Assembly (NCBI GenBank): GCA_030015575.1
Contig: JASDDO010000019.1
Coordinates: forward strand, 516,308,986 to 516,372,985
Direction of reading: 5' to 3'
Length of the DNA stretch: 64,000 bases
Origin: Agapanthus africanus
Taxonomy: Eukaryota; Streptophyta; Magnoliopsida; Asparagales; Amaryllidaceae
Shown: positions 30,911 to 43,145 of the stretch, piece after piece
Position numbering within the stretch: the stretch's first letter is position 1
Layout of the letters: every line of letters starts with the position of its first letter
Program-made: the position numbers and the translations under genes
The notes under the pieces: model-generated
Told to the model about the DNA's origin: nothing
The model's database searches: none
What the model saw: the letters and a program-made list of their open reading frames with translations, nothing else

Positions 30911-32914
30911 TTAGTCTAGTCGCCGGCGTTTGGCCTTTTCAAATATGGTCATCTCGCGCTCTCGAGCAGCTTTGCTTTTATGGAGAGCTTCATTCAGGAG
31001 TGCATCAATCATTTCGTTTGATGGCCCTAAAAGTTCTGGCTCAGGATTTGCCCCCAGTTTCTCGGTGCAAGGAGATTCTTCATCGTCTATTGACGAGTGA
31101 GAGATAACATGGCGGCTTGCTACGTAATCCTCAGATTCTTCCGATGATTCTTCTCCGTCATCTTCGTCCTCAAGAACGTGGCTGAGGAACTCTTGGAGCA
31201 TGATTGGAGTCCGCGCCTTCTGGTTATACTCTTCCAGCGCGTCAATCTGCTTTTGTAGGTCCGTGCGCTTGTTGCCAGGCTTCACGGGCTTCTTGTATTT
31301 CTTCTCCTTTTTTGAAGATTTCGAAGGCTGGGTGTGAACGCTTTGGCTATCACCACCAATATTTAGAGTTGGGCGCGGCTACAGCATCCCCTTGATGATC
31401 TCAGGTTCCAACGGGTTCTTCCATCTGATCGCCGGGCATGTCTGAAGATCATTCAGCATCCTTTTGGTCTTGGCCGAAAGAGCCACCTCCCATGGAGCTT
31501 CCTCAACAAAAGAGCACGTTGCCCCCGGTGTGTTTGTCTTCTTAGGAGTGTGAGGCTGTGGCGGGTTCACCTTCCAGTTTTCGGATAATGCGAACTTGCC
31601 TTGTTGGTACTGATCCTCGATCCATCCCTTAAAGACAAAGCAATCTTCGATTGGATGGCTTACCGCTTGGTGGTAAGGGCAGTAATTAAGATCGTTGACA
31701 TCGCCTGGCTGCAACGGACGTTTTGGATTCGGACGATTGATGAGTCTGTTGCGCACTGCCAGCTCGAACAGTCTCCTCGTTTTATCCTGAGGAAACGAGT
31801 AAGGATGTCCCAACCTCTCCTCGAGGGATGGGCGTGGATGCACGTTGTTTTGGCGAACAACCGGCTTTGAGTTGCTCGGCTGTTGTTGAGTATTGGCGAC
31901 GACGATCACTTTCCCTTTTCCTTTATCATTTTGAGAGCCTGGCTTTGGAGGAGACGGTCTATGTCCCATCTGATCCATTTGGGCCAACTTGTCGATCAAG
32001 GCCTGGAAAGTAGTTGGCTTGAAGAACATCAAGAATTGCAAGATGGTTGTTTGCGGATTAAGAGTGCCCACGAACATGCTTACCATAGGTGATTCTTTGA
32101 TGCGTTGTTCGCACTTCGACCATAAGTTTCGCCACCGTATTGCGTATTGGACCCACGTCTCGCCTGGCTTCACCCTGGCATTAATCAGTGCTGTTATCGG
32201 GGTGCGTTCACTAGCACTCGCGAATCTTTGTGTAAACAATAGCTCTATCTCCGCAAATGTTTTAACAGAGTCATTAGGTATCTCCGAATACCATTCAAAG
32301 ACCGTTTCTGCTAAGCTGCCGACGAATTGGCGAAGCAACAGTTTGTCATCGCCTCCAGTGTTGCCGCATAAGGCCCTGAATTGAGCGACATGCTGATGTG
32401 GATTCCCTGTCCCCTTGTATACATGGAATTTAGGGATCGTATATCCCGGCGGGTAACTGATTTGGTCATACCAGCCCGGGTAGGGTCGTCCGATTCTAAC
32501 AATTTGCCCAGCCGCTTCATTCGCCTGATGAACTCGTATCTGCTGAGCAATATAATTATCCAGGGTGGCCTTGGAGATAGTTTCCTCCTTGGCTGCTGAA
32601 AGAGCCGGAGGAGGATTAGACGTCTCCCCTCTATCGTCTTCAATAATGATCGGAGGGTCTTCGGCTGGAGGATCCGGCTGTAATATCATCCTGACCATGT
32701 CTTGGAAGAGAAGTGCCATTCGCTTTATGTTAGCCGCTTGCTCTAAGGCTTCTTTGTCCTTCTTTTCGAGGACCCTGCATAAGAAGACAACATCGGTTTC
32801 TTGTTCGTGACGCTGCTCTGATGATGCCTTCGGGCTTTCTTTTGGCCCGGTGAGTGCAGCCATTTGCGTCAGCATTTCCTGAAGCTTCTGTTGCTGCTTC
32901 TGGGCTTTTGTCAC
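30911..32914 (-). pseudogene. Tat-like gag with Retrotrans_gag domain
   Basis: The 511-codon frame 31379-32914 opens with a Gln-rich coiled coil and holds a Retrotrans_gag-type domain at about residues 162-290 (FRALCGN, FEWYSEIP, FAEIELLFTQRF, WVQYAIRWRNLW) and a C-x2-H-x4-H-x4-C knuckle from residue 412 (31681-31640). The first codon in the frame is GTG; a downstream ATG or an upstream frameshift is more likely the true start. After TAG at 31379-31381 the same frame stays open to 30911 with an acidic, Ser/Glu-rich tail, so one stop has split a longer gag. Gag would form particles; polymerase would have to come from another element. Confidence 0.82.
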
Positions 32915-33599
32915 GGATGGGTGAGCGGTCGGTGACCCATCGAAGCGCGGCTATCCTCTTTCCCGGATGCCATATAGACGGTGTGCACCACTATGCCCCC
33001 AGACTTGGGGCGTTTGTGCTCAGCGCTTTTACGGTTCGCCATGTTCACAGGGGCTTTTTGCGGCCTCCTTTTCTTTTGAGTGATTGACGTTGAGGGAGCC
33101 GTTGCAGTAGGCACCCATATAGCTGTTGCCTTTTGTGGCTTGACAGGATGGTTCTCTTCTCGCTGAACCTTTATCTTTTTCTGTCGGCGGGAGTAATCTT
33201 GATCAATCACCAACTCCTGGGCCTGTCGCCAAACTTTGTAAATTTTGGAGGACAGCCGCTGAGGGGGCTGCTCCGGCTTCTTCTCTGGAGCATTCTCCAC
33301 AGGTGGAGGAGTTCTCTTCAGCACTACGGTAGGAGAGTTTCTGCGCCCTTGTTGAGCAGTTCAAAGCTGTTCTCGGTTGGAACAGCAGCGTTAACTTCCA
33401 CCGTTGGGGCTGGTGGAGTTAGTCCAGATGGGAAGCTGCCCCCAGCTTTCCGCGCTCGGCGCCAGTGACGACGGCAAGCATGTCGTGCAGATGGTGTTGG
33501 TTCGTCTATGGGGATGGCTTTGTCATGCCCCCTGTGTTGGTCAGAATTCGCTGGTACCAGCCTTTTAAAGACCGACGTCCGTTGAATGGGGACGGCCAA
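32911..33599 (-). pseudogene. Frameshifted 5' extension of Tat-like gag
   Basis: Two overlapping minus frames (33324-33599 and 32911-33324) in different phases, ending at the start of the main gag frame with a few bases of overlap. Both are Pro/Lys-rich and low in complexity, with a VFKRL word matching the SVF.RL words upstream. They look like pieces of one longer reading frame broken by frameshifts. No domain is recognised. Confidence 0.5.
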
Positions 33600-33676
33600 C
33601 CTATCAAAAGCAGACTTCCGAGTAGGGGAAGCAACCTTGTTGATTTCGCTGGGAACGGGAGCAGAAATAGTCAGTC

Positions 33677-34084
33677 TTATGAAACCGACCCTTTGGCAGA
33701 AGAAACTGCCTTGACGATTTTGGGAGTAGGGATGGCTATCCGCTTCGGGATAACGCCTTCTGGTATTACAGGCTTCTTCATGGGCCCGTTGGAATTCTGG
33801 CCTAATCTATTAAAAACCGAGGCAGTGGAGTTGGGCGACCCATTGAGAGGGGCCGCAGTAGTAGCAAGCCGATCGAATACCGACTTCTTGGGAGCTTCTT
33901 GTAACGGTACAGGGGCGTTGAAGCTCATGGGTGGGAGTATGGTCCTAAAGAATAGTCCAGTGGCATCTTGAGTTACCTGTTCCACTGGCATCTTGAAAAG
34001 GGAGGCTGCTTGTGGCCCGTAAGTCCATCCTCCAGCAAGGACGGAGTGAGAGTTGCAGTTGCAGTTAGTGCAGTTTGAAGCCAT
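33677..34084 (-). pseudogene. Tat-like first open frame with SVF-x-RL repeats
   Basis: ATG at 34084 (MASNCTNCN), about 130 bases after the primer-site candidate, then SVFDRL and SVFNRL words and a Pro/Lys-rich C-terminus (KKPVIPEGVIPKRIAIP). SVFDRL-like words are common in plant Ty3/gypsy polyproteins near gag. An extra frame upstream of gag is also known from Ogre/Tat elements, so either reading is possible. The frame ends at TGA near 33677. Confidence 0.5.
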
Positions 34085-34210
34085 TGATCTTCTGTTTTCT
34101 GCACGGAGCAAGACACCAAATCTTAGCACCTCGAATCCACAGGCAACCACAGCAAACCGCGATTCATTCGCGAACACTACACACGAAGTGTGGAGTGGAA
34201 AGAGGAAAAG

Positions 34211-34228
34211 GTCCCACCGGGCGTGCCA
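34211..34228 (-). promoter_or_regulatory. Tat-like primer-binding site candidate
   Basis: The minus strand reads TGGCACGCCCGGTGGGAC, starting with the TGG that pairs with tRNA CCA ends, five bases inside the LTR boundary. I cannot name the tRNA with certainty. It is not the initiator Met type used by the other elements here. Confidence 0.65.
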
Positions 34229-34233
34229 GAATC

Positions 34234-36521
34234 TGTTCCCCTCCGAAGGACGCGGCGGAGACGCAGCGGACGTCTCGCCTGAAATTCGGGGTAGATGCTA
34301 ATTGATGCTATCCGTCCACCTCTTCGAAGATGCCAAGTTGATTTATGGCACCGTGTATCGAAGGTTTGAACGGATGCGGCCGATGTAGCAGATTTCGTCA
34401 GATTCCCTCTCACGGTGAGGGGTTTTTGATTGTGGGGATGCTCTTCCCTGCAGGCGCAAGCCCCTGCAGTTAATTACTCTACCGCATCGCGGTAACAACT
34501 TTCTCCTTCTCCAGCTGGTCATTTCGTGTCGTGGGTGTTTGTTTTGTTTACGGTTTCCCATGGATTGTATACGGAGACTAATTTATGTGGTCGCCCGTAG
34601 GATGTGGATTAGTCCAAATCCGTATTTTCTTAGATTTGGGTTTGGGGTTTCGGTTTACGGATACGTTAGCCTTATTTTGGACTAAGATCAACTTAAACGT
34701 TTGTTAAGGATACGTTAGTCTAATTTTAGACTAAGATCGACTTAACGGGATCGTTTAGATCCGACAAGAGAGCAATTGGGGGCTCTATTGTTTAGTTTAG
34801 GGACATTTCGGTCGATTGCCAGTTTAGGGACATGGTGGTCCATGGAATGTATGGCCTTCGAGACACGTCACCTCTCTGAAGACGTTGAAGGATTACAACG
34901 ACAAATATCAGAGGAGTTCAGAGATGTACCCTTGAACCAATGTTGGTTGGGAGATCTATATTCCAATTTGGGACTAAAGTCTGTTTGAGCATATGGGCTC
35001 AATTGAACATTTTATTGTTCTGGCTGTTGAGCATTTATTTGGGCTCTGCCCTTTTATAATGCATAGCATTGGGATTTTTAATTAAATGCATAGCACTTAT
35101 ATTAGGCCTGTTAGACCTTTATTTGGGTTCTGCCCCTTTTAAATAATGCATAGCATTTATATTTAGCCTGTTAGGTTTTTAATTGGGCTCTGCCCTTTTT
35201 AAATAATGCATAGCATTTAATAATCTGACAGTGCGCCACGTGGCCTGTCAGGCGCTTTGCGCCAATTAAAGAACGCAAGGCGCCAGCGTATGTGGAGGTG
35301 ACACGTGTCACGCTCTGCTGAGCGCAAGTTTGTTGGCGCAGTGCGCTGCGCCAGTGCGCTGCTGACACGTGGTGCGCTCTGGTGCAGTGCGCTAATCCAA
35401 GAGCGCAACGCTCTGGTTTTAGGAGCGCAAGGCGCAGATTACTCTGTGGTTGACACGTGGCGCGCTCTGGTAACTTGCGCCAGTCCAAGGAGCGCAAAGG
35501 CACAGATTAAGAGTGCAGGGCACTGTTCAATAACGCAGAGCGCATCTTGATCTAATTAAGATCAAAGAAACAAGTTTTTCTTGTTCTAAAGAGGTTCTAC
35601 CTCAAGATTCAAGAACCAATGGTTCATCAAAAGGCTGTGCCTTTATATAGATCAAAAGATCTAGGGATGAAGTAAATTACTTCTTTATGATTGGATCTTT
35701 ATGATCTTTTTCTTTTTTGTAGTGAAGATCTTGATCTTGTTCTTAGATCTTTGATCTTTTTAGAAGAAATTCTTCTTTTTGTGAGGTGTTTTCATCTCTG
35801 TTCTTCCAAAAATTTATTTCTTTACCTTGAAGAAGATGATCTTCTTTCTTCAAAGGCTTGCCTTTCAAATTTTTCAGAGTTTTCCGCTTTTCTCTATGTC
35901 TGTATGTATCTCTGTATGTGAGACTTGGAGTCTAGGGGCCTTTAAATAGGGCCAATTGGTTTGTTGAGTTAGTTACAGAGATCTTTCTCTGATTGATCTG
36001 GGGATATTTCCCCACCGTTGGATCTTTGATCCTAAGGCCTCTGTTTTACAGAAGACAATCTTCTTATTTTAATAAGATTGGAAAGATCTTTCTAGAATTT
36101 TAATTCTGATTAATTAAATAATTTATTATTTAAGTTTTAGTGCTGGCGCTGTTGACGCAAGCGCACCTGCGCTTGACACGTGTCGTGCAGCGCAGAGCGC
36201 AGCGCAACTGCGCTGACACCTGTCACGCAGCGTAGAGCGCAGCGCAACTGCGCTAGCGCACCACTGTTTGACACGCAGAGCGCAGCGCAACTGCGCTAGC
36301 GCACCACTATTTGACACGCAGAGCGCAGCACAGAGCGCAAATTATCTGAAGCGTTGCTTCCTTTATTTAAAATTTGAATTTTAAAACAGAGCCTTGCTCT
36401 GATTGGGGTGCGTTGCCTTGGGGACACGTGGCACTCTGCGCACAGTGCAAGAGATCTGAAGCGTTGCTTCACCTTTTGAATTTGAAATTCAAACAGAGCT
36501 TTGCTCTGATTGGGGGAAACA
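34234..36521 (-). repeat. Tat-like 5' LTR (complete, 2,288 bases)
   Basis: Plus-strand ends TGTTCCCC and GGGGAAACA. From 34954 it aligns with 18576-20072. It is full of small inverted repeats and CACGTG sites. About 36170-36330 carries extra GCGC-rich units (AGCGCAACTGCGCT repeated) that the other LTR lacks. The open frame at 35691-35921 recurs in the other LTR at 19317-19547 and is not a gene. Confidence 0.88.
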
Positions 36522-36946
36522 CTCCCTAGTCGTAGAATTATCGAGACGGGGTATCGATACTCCAAAGTAGACTGGTGTATACGCTTCTCATCCCTGCATG
36601 GGAGATGGTCTGTCCTACAGCCATTGGTATCTTGTACCGGTGATAATATACAGGTGCTCATTGGGTTAAGAGTTACACTGGACGAACTCATTGGGAACTG
36701 CTGGTTGGTATTATACCTATCGTCAGGTAACAGTTCCCGGGTGGCATGAGTACAGGTTAGTCCGTTGACTTGATATCACTATTCGTCTCGAGTGTGTTCG
36801 CACTGTACTTAGATTACTACCCTACCACGGCTCAAAGGAGTCATGCAAACAAGTAGTAGTTGGGTGCAGTACCGAAGCACTGGGAGGCAAGAGTGGTTAG
36901 ATAGGATTTGTCTCTCCCGGTATTGGGGGTTGATATCGCACTGTGT
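36522..36946 (+). repeat. Diverged copia LTR fragment
   Basis: Begins CTCCCTAGTCG and keeps the order of blocks of the copia LTRs (for example ATCGAGACGGGG, ACACTGGACG, CTACCCTACCACGGCTC, GTCTCTCCCGGTATTGGGG), but is much more diverged than the three other copies. It stops at 36946 where gypsy-A starts. Its left part must lie beyond the Tat-like element, outside the window. It is the oldest visible target. Confidence 0.82.
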
Positions 36947-37520
36947 TGTAACACCTTAGAATGTGATTAGTGGCTAATTATACATTAATATATGGTTTTT
37001 AATAAAAAGTTTACCAAAACGATTTTCAAATAATTTATCAAATTTAATGAATATTTTATTAGAATTTAATTAGCCTTGCACACACATGTGTATGTAAACA
37101 AGGGTTAAAATTAGGGTTAAACCATGTTTGGCAACCATGGTGGATTAACCCATTTTCCTTAAGTTTATTTGGTTTTTAATTAAGGGTGTTTTTTTCCTTT
37201 TAAATTGGAAAATCATTTGAATTATGGTTGACTTGGAGAGAGAGAGAGAGAGAGAGAATGGGCATCATGGCATGAGCCCATGCTTGCATTTAATGAAGAG
37301 ATTGAGAAGGGGGCTTGACTAGTTTGTGCTCTCATTTCTTTTATTTCTACACTCATTGTTCTCATTTCTCTCTCACTCTCACTCACACACAACACCAATA
37401 ACAACAGCAGCACCAGCAACACCAGCAGCAACACCACAGCAGCAGTAGCAGGCAGCAGCAGCTCCTTCCCTTCTTCTTCTCCTCTTTCTCCTTGTACCTA
37501 GGGTCAAGTGAGGTATAAAA
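36947..37520 (+). repeat. gypsy-A LTR, first part
   Basis: Starts TGTAACACC with ACCAAAACGATTTTCAAA soon after, as in Tekay-type LTRs. A GA microsatellite (37235-37257) and a CAG/CAA-rich stretch (37400-37465) follow. It ends GAGGTATAAAA where gypsy-B begins; the related gypsy-B LTR has GAGGTATAAATC at 38380-38391. The LTR seems to resume at 60575. Confidence 0.7.
37235..37257. repeat. GA microsatellite
   Basis: About eleven GA units within the gypsy-A LTR. Confidence 0.9.
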
Positions 37521-40500
37521 TATAACGTTTTGAAAATTATTTCGGTGAAGTTTTGGAAAATCGACAAAATAAGGGGGTTTTCTGTAAAAAGTTAAAATAC
37601 AAATATCTTTATTATAAAATTAATTATACATATTCTAGCTATGTAATTGCTAGTATTTGGTGTTTATTGAGTCACTGGTGAAATTTCAAATTTTATGAAA
37701 ATTTTTCCGAAAATAATTATTTTAATATTATTTTAAGCCGTCCCTAATACATTTAATTAGGGAAAATTACAAATTGGAATGAGTTGAAACAAATTTTGTG
37801 CATCATAACACATTAAAAAAAATTGTAACATGTTAGTTTGAAATGAATTGGAGTTGTCATGATGGTTCTAGAAAATTATAGAACGAGTTGCTAGAAAAGG
37901 GAAATAATTAAATAATGAAATTAGTTAATAGATGTATGAATTAAGATACTTCATACACACACTACACCACATTTCATTAATCCCTCCTACTGGCCGAAAC
38001 ATGCAGCACACTCACCATATGTCCCCACCACAAAGCATGGAAAGAAAACAAGGAAAAAAAAATAGAATAAGGAAAGAAAGTCAAAGGAGGTATGGGGTAT
38101 TTGTTTTCTTGTGATATGTTTTCAACACAATTACTCTCTCTCTCTCCTCCTTCCCCAAATGGCCGAACCCTCCATTCCTTGCTGCAACAGCCCACTCCCC
38201 CTTGCTTCTTCCTCCTTCTTGTGTAAAGAAAACCCCAAAATTTCCATCAAAATCCAAAATAAAAAACTCAAAACGAAAATCCAACTCCTACCCATTTTTT
38301 CTTGCCTATCTAGCATGGATTTAGGAGCATGGGAGCTACTTTTGGAGGCTAGGATTTGCATGCTAGATCCTTAATCTTGTGAGGTATAAATCAAGACCTT
38401 TTGTTAAATTGTTGTTTGAATACCTTAAATCAAGCATTATTAGTTAATAATTTGGGTTTAATTGTATGTTTGGAAAAATTTAGTAAGGGTTTATGAAATT
38501 CAAGTTAGGGTTTTTTATTATGTAATTGTGGTTGCAATTGTAGTTCTACATATTGTGAAATGATAACCTAATCAAATTTCTAGTTTGCAAATTGTTAGTT
38601 TGGAATTGTAATAATTATGCTAAATTGCTAACTAGGTTTTAGAAATTTAATTAAAATGTGGGAATAAAATCTAGTTAAGGTTTTTAGCACATTATTAAGG
38701 TTTCCATGTGTGGTTTAACCATTTAAAATATGCAAAACCAAGTTTAATTGTTAAATTGTGATTTTTGCTTTAAAAATTGTTAAAATTGGTTGTTTTTGCA
38801 AACTTGAATTTTGGGTTAATGATAATTAGTGAGATTAAAAATATGGAAATGGTTTATATGACCTGGTTATGATACTTAGTGAATATTATGGCTATTAGTT
38901 GGGTTAAAATATCAAGTTTCGAATTAAAACGGTAATTAAGTGTTTTCTAGGTTTTGTGAAATAAATCGATTTGAGCATATTTAAGGTTTTTATGAATTGC
39001 ACCATATTTTTAATTAGATTCTAGTGCATTATGAACGTGTGATTGGTATGTTGGGTTTTTCTCGATTGATTGACGTTTGTACATCGACATCGAGGGTTGG
39101 TTTGGCTATTTTGGCATGCGTAGGCGATAGGTTTTGACCTATGCGTGATACGCGTGTCGACTTGATTTTTCGTGTGCCGTTTCGATTTCGAATTTGATTT
39201 TAATGCGATACGATGCGTTATGATATGTAGGTACCCCATGTGGACTTCGAGACGACAAGCAAGCGCGTGGCGACGTCGGCACCGGCGAGCGAGGATCAGG
39301 TGAGTAGATTTATATCTACGGGGAGAATTCGGGTGGATGGCGTATAGCACCTCCGCAGTCTGTGGTGGTGTATACGGATGCGTATACACACCAACAACTA
39401 TTATATGTTAATTGGGATTAATAATGTTGTTAGGATGGATATTGGTGTGTTGGATTACTTTAGTTTTGCGAACACTAGGGTAGTGTTGCACTACACATAC
39501 ACACATACATACTTGCATACATTCCTATTTATATGTGCTCATGGGATTCTTTATAGTTATGTGTTCACATGGGTATGGGACTATGTGTTCACATACGGAT
39601 TTGAGGATGATTCTTGGGATTGAGCTGAGTCGATGAGATTTGTTTTGTGGTTGTGATATCGGTGAGATGGCAGGATTCGTACTTGAGGTACGCCCTGGTG
39701 TTATAGCGGATCTTGGGACGGCGATACGGGTGAATAGTGTTATAAATAAAATGGTCGACATGTGATCGTGATATGAGGCATGATATGCTAGGATATTGAT
39801 ATTAGGCCGTATCAGGCGATGTATACCCTTGATGATGCTATGTGCTGACGGTATCGGTTTGTACGAGATTGTCGATCTGTAGTCAGATCATGAGTATATT
39901 GAGGATATTAGTTTTGTACTAGACATAGGTCAGTACCCTAGACTTTGATCTTGAATAAAGGGGATACCAGAGGAATGGTGTGAGGAATTTGATATTGACC
40001 CGTACCCCGATTTGGGATGCCGTACAACGGATTTACGTACGAGCTATATATTGATGATTGATCCGCACTCTTGACTTGGGATGTCTGATTATAGATATGG
40101 TATCGGATATGATATTATTGAGGCGGGATCACCGACTAATATATATACAGGTATGTATATGTATCGACTCAGATGTTAGGCGGTTTCCTTACCTGTAGTC
40201 CAGCTTGTTAGCTTAGCCCTTTAGTTTAGTTTAGTTGTTAGATTAGATTCGATTCTTACCTATTTCAAAAACTAACGAATCGTGGGTATTTTAAAAGACA
40301 GCCCAAGGGATCCTACGGATATTTCAAAAGACGTATCTTTTCATAAAAACACCGTAGCCGCTATTTTCAAAACCCCATGATTCGTGTTATTTCAAAAGGC
40401 ACCATTTGTAGGACTTATATTAGATTAATGCAGGTTAGTTACAGTCGCGTCTAGTTTTCAGCTCCCGCTTGTTATTGTGGTTCGCTTCGCATCGCATACT

Positions 40501-42214
40501 TATGTTATAATTTCTTATTGCAATGTTGATATCATATTGTTAGGACACCAGCACCATTACCGATGTGAGTATGCACCACATACACTTACTTGCCGGCTCA
40601 CACACATCTTCATCGGTAATTGCCATGTCACGTACACTTTAGAAAATATTATTGCTTGACTTAGCTTGTTAGTTAGTAATTTGACATGATATTAGTGTAC
40701 CTGCCTTATATGCCAGCTTAACATTGTAGTTATTGCTTGTCACTTCATGCATACTGTTATTCATTGTTATGTCTATATTCATGGTTTTACATGCTATTGA
40801 TGATTTGGATTCGGATTTCCATGAAATTTTCTGGATTTGGGGGGAAAACCGCAAAACTTATATAAACTGATTTCTCTCCTTTTAAATAAAAAGTACGGTT
40901 TTTCCCTTGATGTATGAGTCGTCCACCATGAGTTTGCTGATGGATTTCGAGACCCGATTCGAGGAGACGGATGAACCGTTTCGGGTATATGGTGGACCCA
41001 GTAAGGTACCCCGGGGCAAGAAGCGCGTGATGATGACGATGTGAGCCTGGCAGGGGAGCACTACCTACCGGTGATTTTACCCGACGCGTCGGATATCCGG
41101 AGGATACCGTCGTGGTCTTGAGATGGATGGTATGGGCCGGTCTGGACTGACGGTGCCCTAGATATTGTGATTGAGACATTGAGATTTTGAGGTATTGAGG
41201 TACAGAGATTGTGACACAGAGATATCGAGATATTTGGATACTTGTTTTGTGTCGATGCTGGGCACTGTCTTATGCTGATTTCATTTATGGTAACTCCTAT
41301 TTTAAAATACAGAAATCTCACTGATTTATGAAAGTAGCTTTATTCAGTACATGCATTCTGTTTCATGCATTCATACATCATCCATATGATATATTGCTAC
41401 CTGAGACACTGACACGGGCCCATGAGATTACACTCGGGTTAGATATTTACCCTAATCATTGTTAGGCTGCATGTTATATATATTTGAGGATATATTGATC
41501 GTATGACCTAGGATTGCGTCATGCATGCGGTTTCTGTTCGTAGATGTTTTTCTACTCACGAGTTGGCAACTCACCCCGTTGTGCCACAGTTTCTTGCGGG
41601 TTTTGCCGTACAGGTTTCATTACGGCTTTGCTGGCACTACTTCTTTCGGGTGACTTGCTAGTAGGTGGGTTTATTTATCGTACCCGTCATTATACATTGT
41701 ATATTATTATTCAGTTGTATCTAGTAAATTCCATCAACCAAACATGTATTTATTTTGAGATAGAGACCAGTGATGTTACTTTTTCGACCTTAGAGTCGCG
41801 CGTTATATTTCTGTGGATTTCTTGTGGTTTTGAGTTTCCTTTTGAGTTTTGATCCTCGCCCTTGGCGTTGTATATTATATTGCTTGTGTGGTTATGACCG
41901 TCGATTGACGAAGAGCTAGCTCCCGTTTGGGGATGCCTTTTTATTGATTTCGTATACTATTCATGTTGTATCCCGTTTGGGAGCCAGTATTTACAAAGGG
42001 GACTTTGCCGAAATTTTCAGGAAATACTTGATGTTTTTAAAACCGCATAACTCGGCTTATGCTATTAAAACTACTTGATTTTAAATTGGTTTTCCTTCAC
42101 TCTACTACTTATCTTGGTTTGGATTTCTGGGGTTTCGGTTTACTTAGATTACGTACGCCTCGAGACGTTCGTAGTTTAAGTGCCGGTCTTGTTCCGTACT
42201 TTCGGGACGTGACA
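37521..42214 (+). repeat. gypsy-B LTR1
   Basis: Starts TATAACGTTTTG (LTR2 has TGTAACG) and ends GGGACGTGACA before the primer site. It includes the conserved hairpin at 40556-40620. Open frames repeated in both LTRs (for example 39021-39389 and 46350-46718 on minus) reflect LTR identity and are not genes. Confidence 0.92.
40556..40620 (+). promoter_or_regulatory. Conserved LTR hairpin, gypsy-B version
   Basis: ATTACCGATG (40556-40565) and CATCGGTAAT (40611-40620) pair perfectly across a 45-base loop, followed by TGCCATGTCACGTACAC. In LTR2 the arms are 47885-47894 and 58513-58522, separated by copia-2. Confidence 0.7.
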
Positions 42215-42218
42215 AAGT

Positions 42219-42230
42219 TGGTATCAGAGC
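42219..42230 (+). promoter_or_regulatory. gypsy-B primer-binding site 1
   Basis: TGGTATCAGAGC four bases after the LTR1 end. Confidence 0.93.
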
Positions 42231-42989
42231 GTTAGGTTTTACCTTCGGAGCGTAGGATGACCCTTGGTTGATGGAATAGGTGACTAAAGTAGAGTGACGT
42301 ACCGTGGGTATGTTCCGCGGCATACTTACGACACGCCACTCCACTTAAGTAGCCTTAGGATGTACATTTCTTTGCTCAGTATTATATTCATTCCTGATCT
42401 AGCCTTCTCAGTACCAGTTATGGTTTTGCTGCCACGATTACGGGCTGGGAGAGCTACGGCTAGAGTTGCGGTCAGCACGAGCTCGTCACGAACGAGGACT
42501 GACCAGGGCGTAATTCCGGCGACACACGATTGCGGAGATGTGTCTTTTTACTGTGTTTCCGCGCCACGAGCGTTTGGCGGATCGCCTTTATGAGGTTACT
42601 CGGATGTGCTGATCGACACCAGAGGATCGAGCCAATGATATAGGCCAGCCAGATTTTGATGACCGTTGGTGTATTGCTTACTCATGATGATTGAGGCACT
42701 GTTCAGCATGCAGACGAGTGAGCCAGTTGTTGCTGTGAGTGACGAGATATCGCCCCATATGTTGGAGCTATTGCGGGACGAGTAGTACGAAGAGATGATA
42801 GAAGGTCGCTAGTCACCCGATGATGAATGACTAGGACAGGTGGTTCGTTCGCCTATCCCGATGCGAGGTCATCAGATAGATTGATTCCAGCTAGAGATGA
42901 CTTCACGCGGAGACGTTGGGAATCGACAGAGACGATCGAATGTCAGAAACCTATTATTCCAAGTTTAAAGTAGTCGGAAAGACATGCAG

Positions 42990-43145
42990 GCAATTCTATG
43001 GTCCCTCTAGAAGAATGAAACCCTAACTCGACTTAATGACCGTGTGAAAGCCTTTGAACCTTCGGGTTTGCGGCAGTTCTACGGCGCCATTAGTGAGGCT
43101 TGGGTTTGCCCTTCTACGGCTGGACCACCGATGCTGTGGTATGTA
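42990..43145 (+). repeat. Segment shared with copia-1 and copia-2 interiors
   Basis: TATGGTCCCTCTAGAAGAA, then GACCGTGTGAAAG, CTTTGAACCTTCGGGTTTG, and CCCTTCTACGGCTGGACC, in the same order and spacing as copia-1 8086-8232. Confidence 0.65.

Larger units (their letters stand above)
18576..36521 (-). mobile_element. Tat-like, gag-only LTR retrotransposon with antisense PMD gene
   Basis: The right LTR (34234-36521) starts TGTTCCCC and ends GGGGAAACA, a matched terminal inverted repeat. The left LTR (from 18576, split by gypsy-1) ends at 20072. Polarity is minus: a purine tract lies beside the left LTR, and a primer-site candidate and gag lie beside the right LTR. No RT, RNase H or integrase is recognisable in the 14 kb between, so it fits a TR-GAG/LARD-like non-autonomous element. 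An extra gene in antisense orientation before the 3' LTR and long tandem-repeat zones are known traits of the Tat lineage. The right flank is a diverged copia LTR. Confidence 0.82.

Noticed and set aside
37400..37465. CAG/CAA-rich run as a polyglutamine gene
   Set aside because: No open gene around it; low-complexity part of the gypsy-A LTR.
38111..38374. Frames with GCNSPLPLASSS-type sequence, repeated at 45422-45703
   Set aside because: Short, inside the LTRs, frames differ by small indels between copies, no domain.
39021..39389. 122-codon minus frame repeated at 46350-46718
   Set aside because: Part of the gypsy-B LTR pair; identity comes from the LTRs. Composition is low-complexity.
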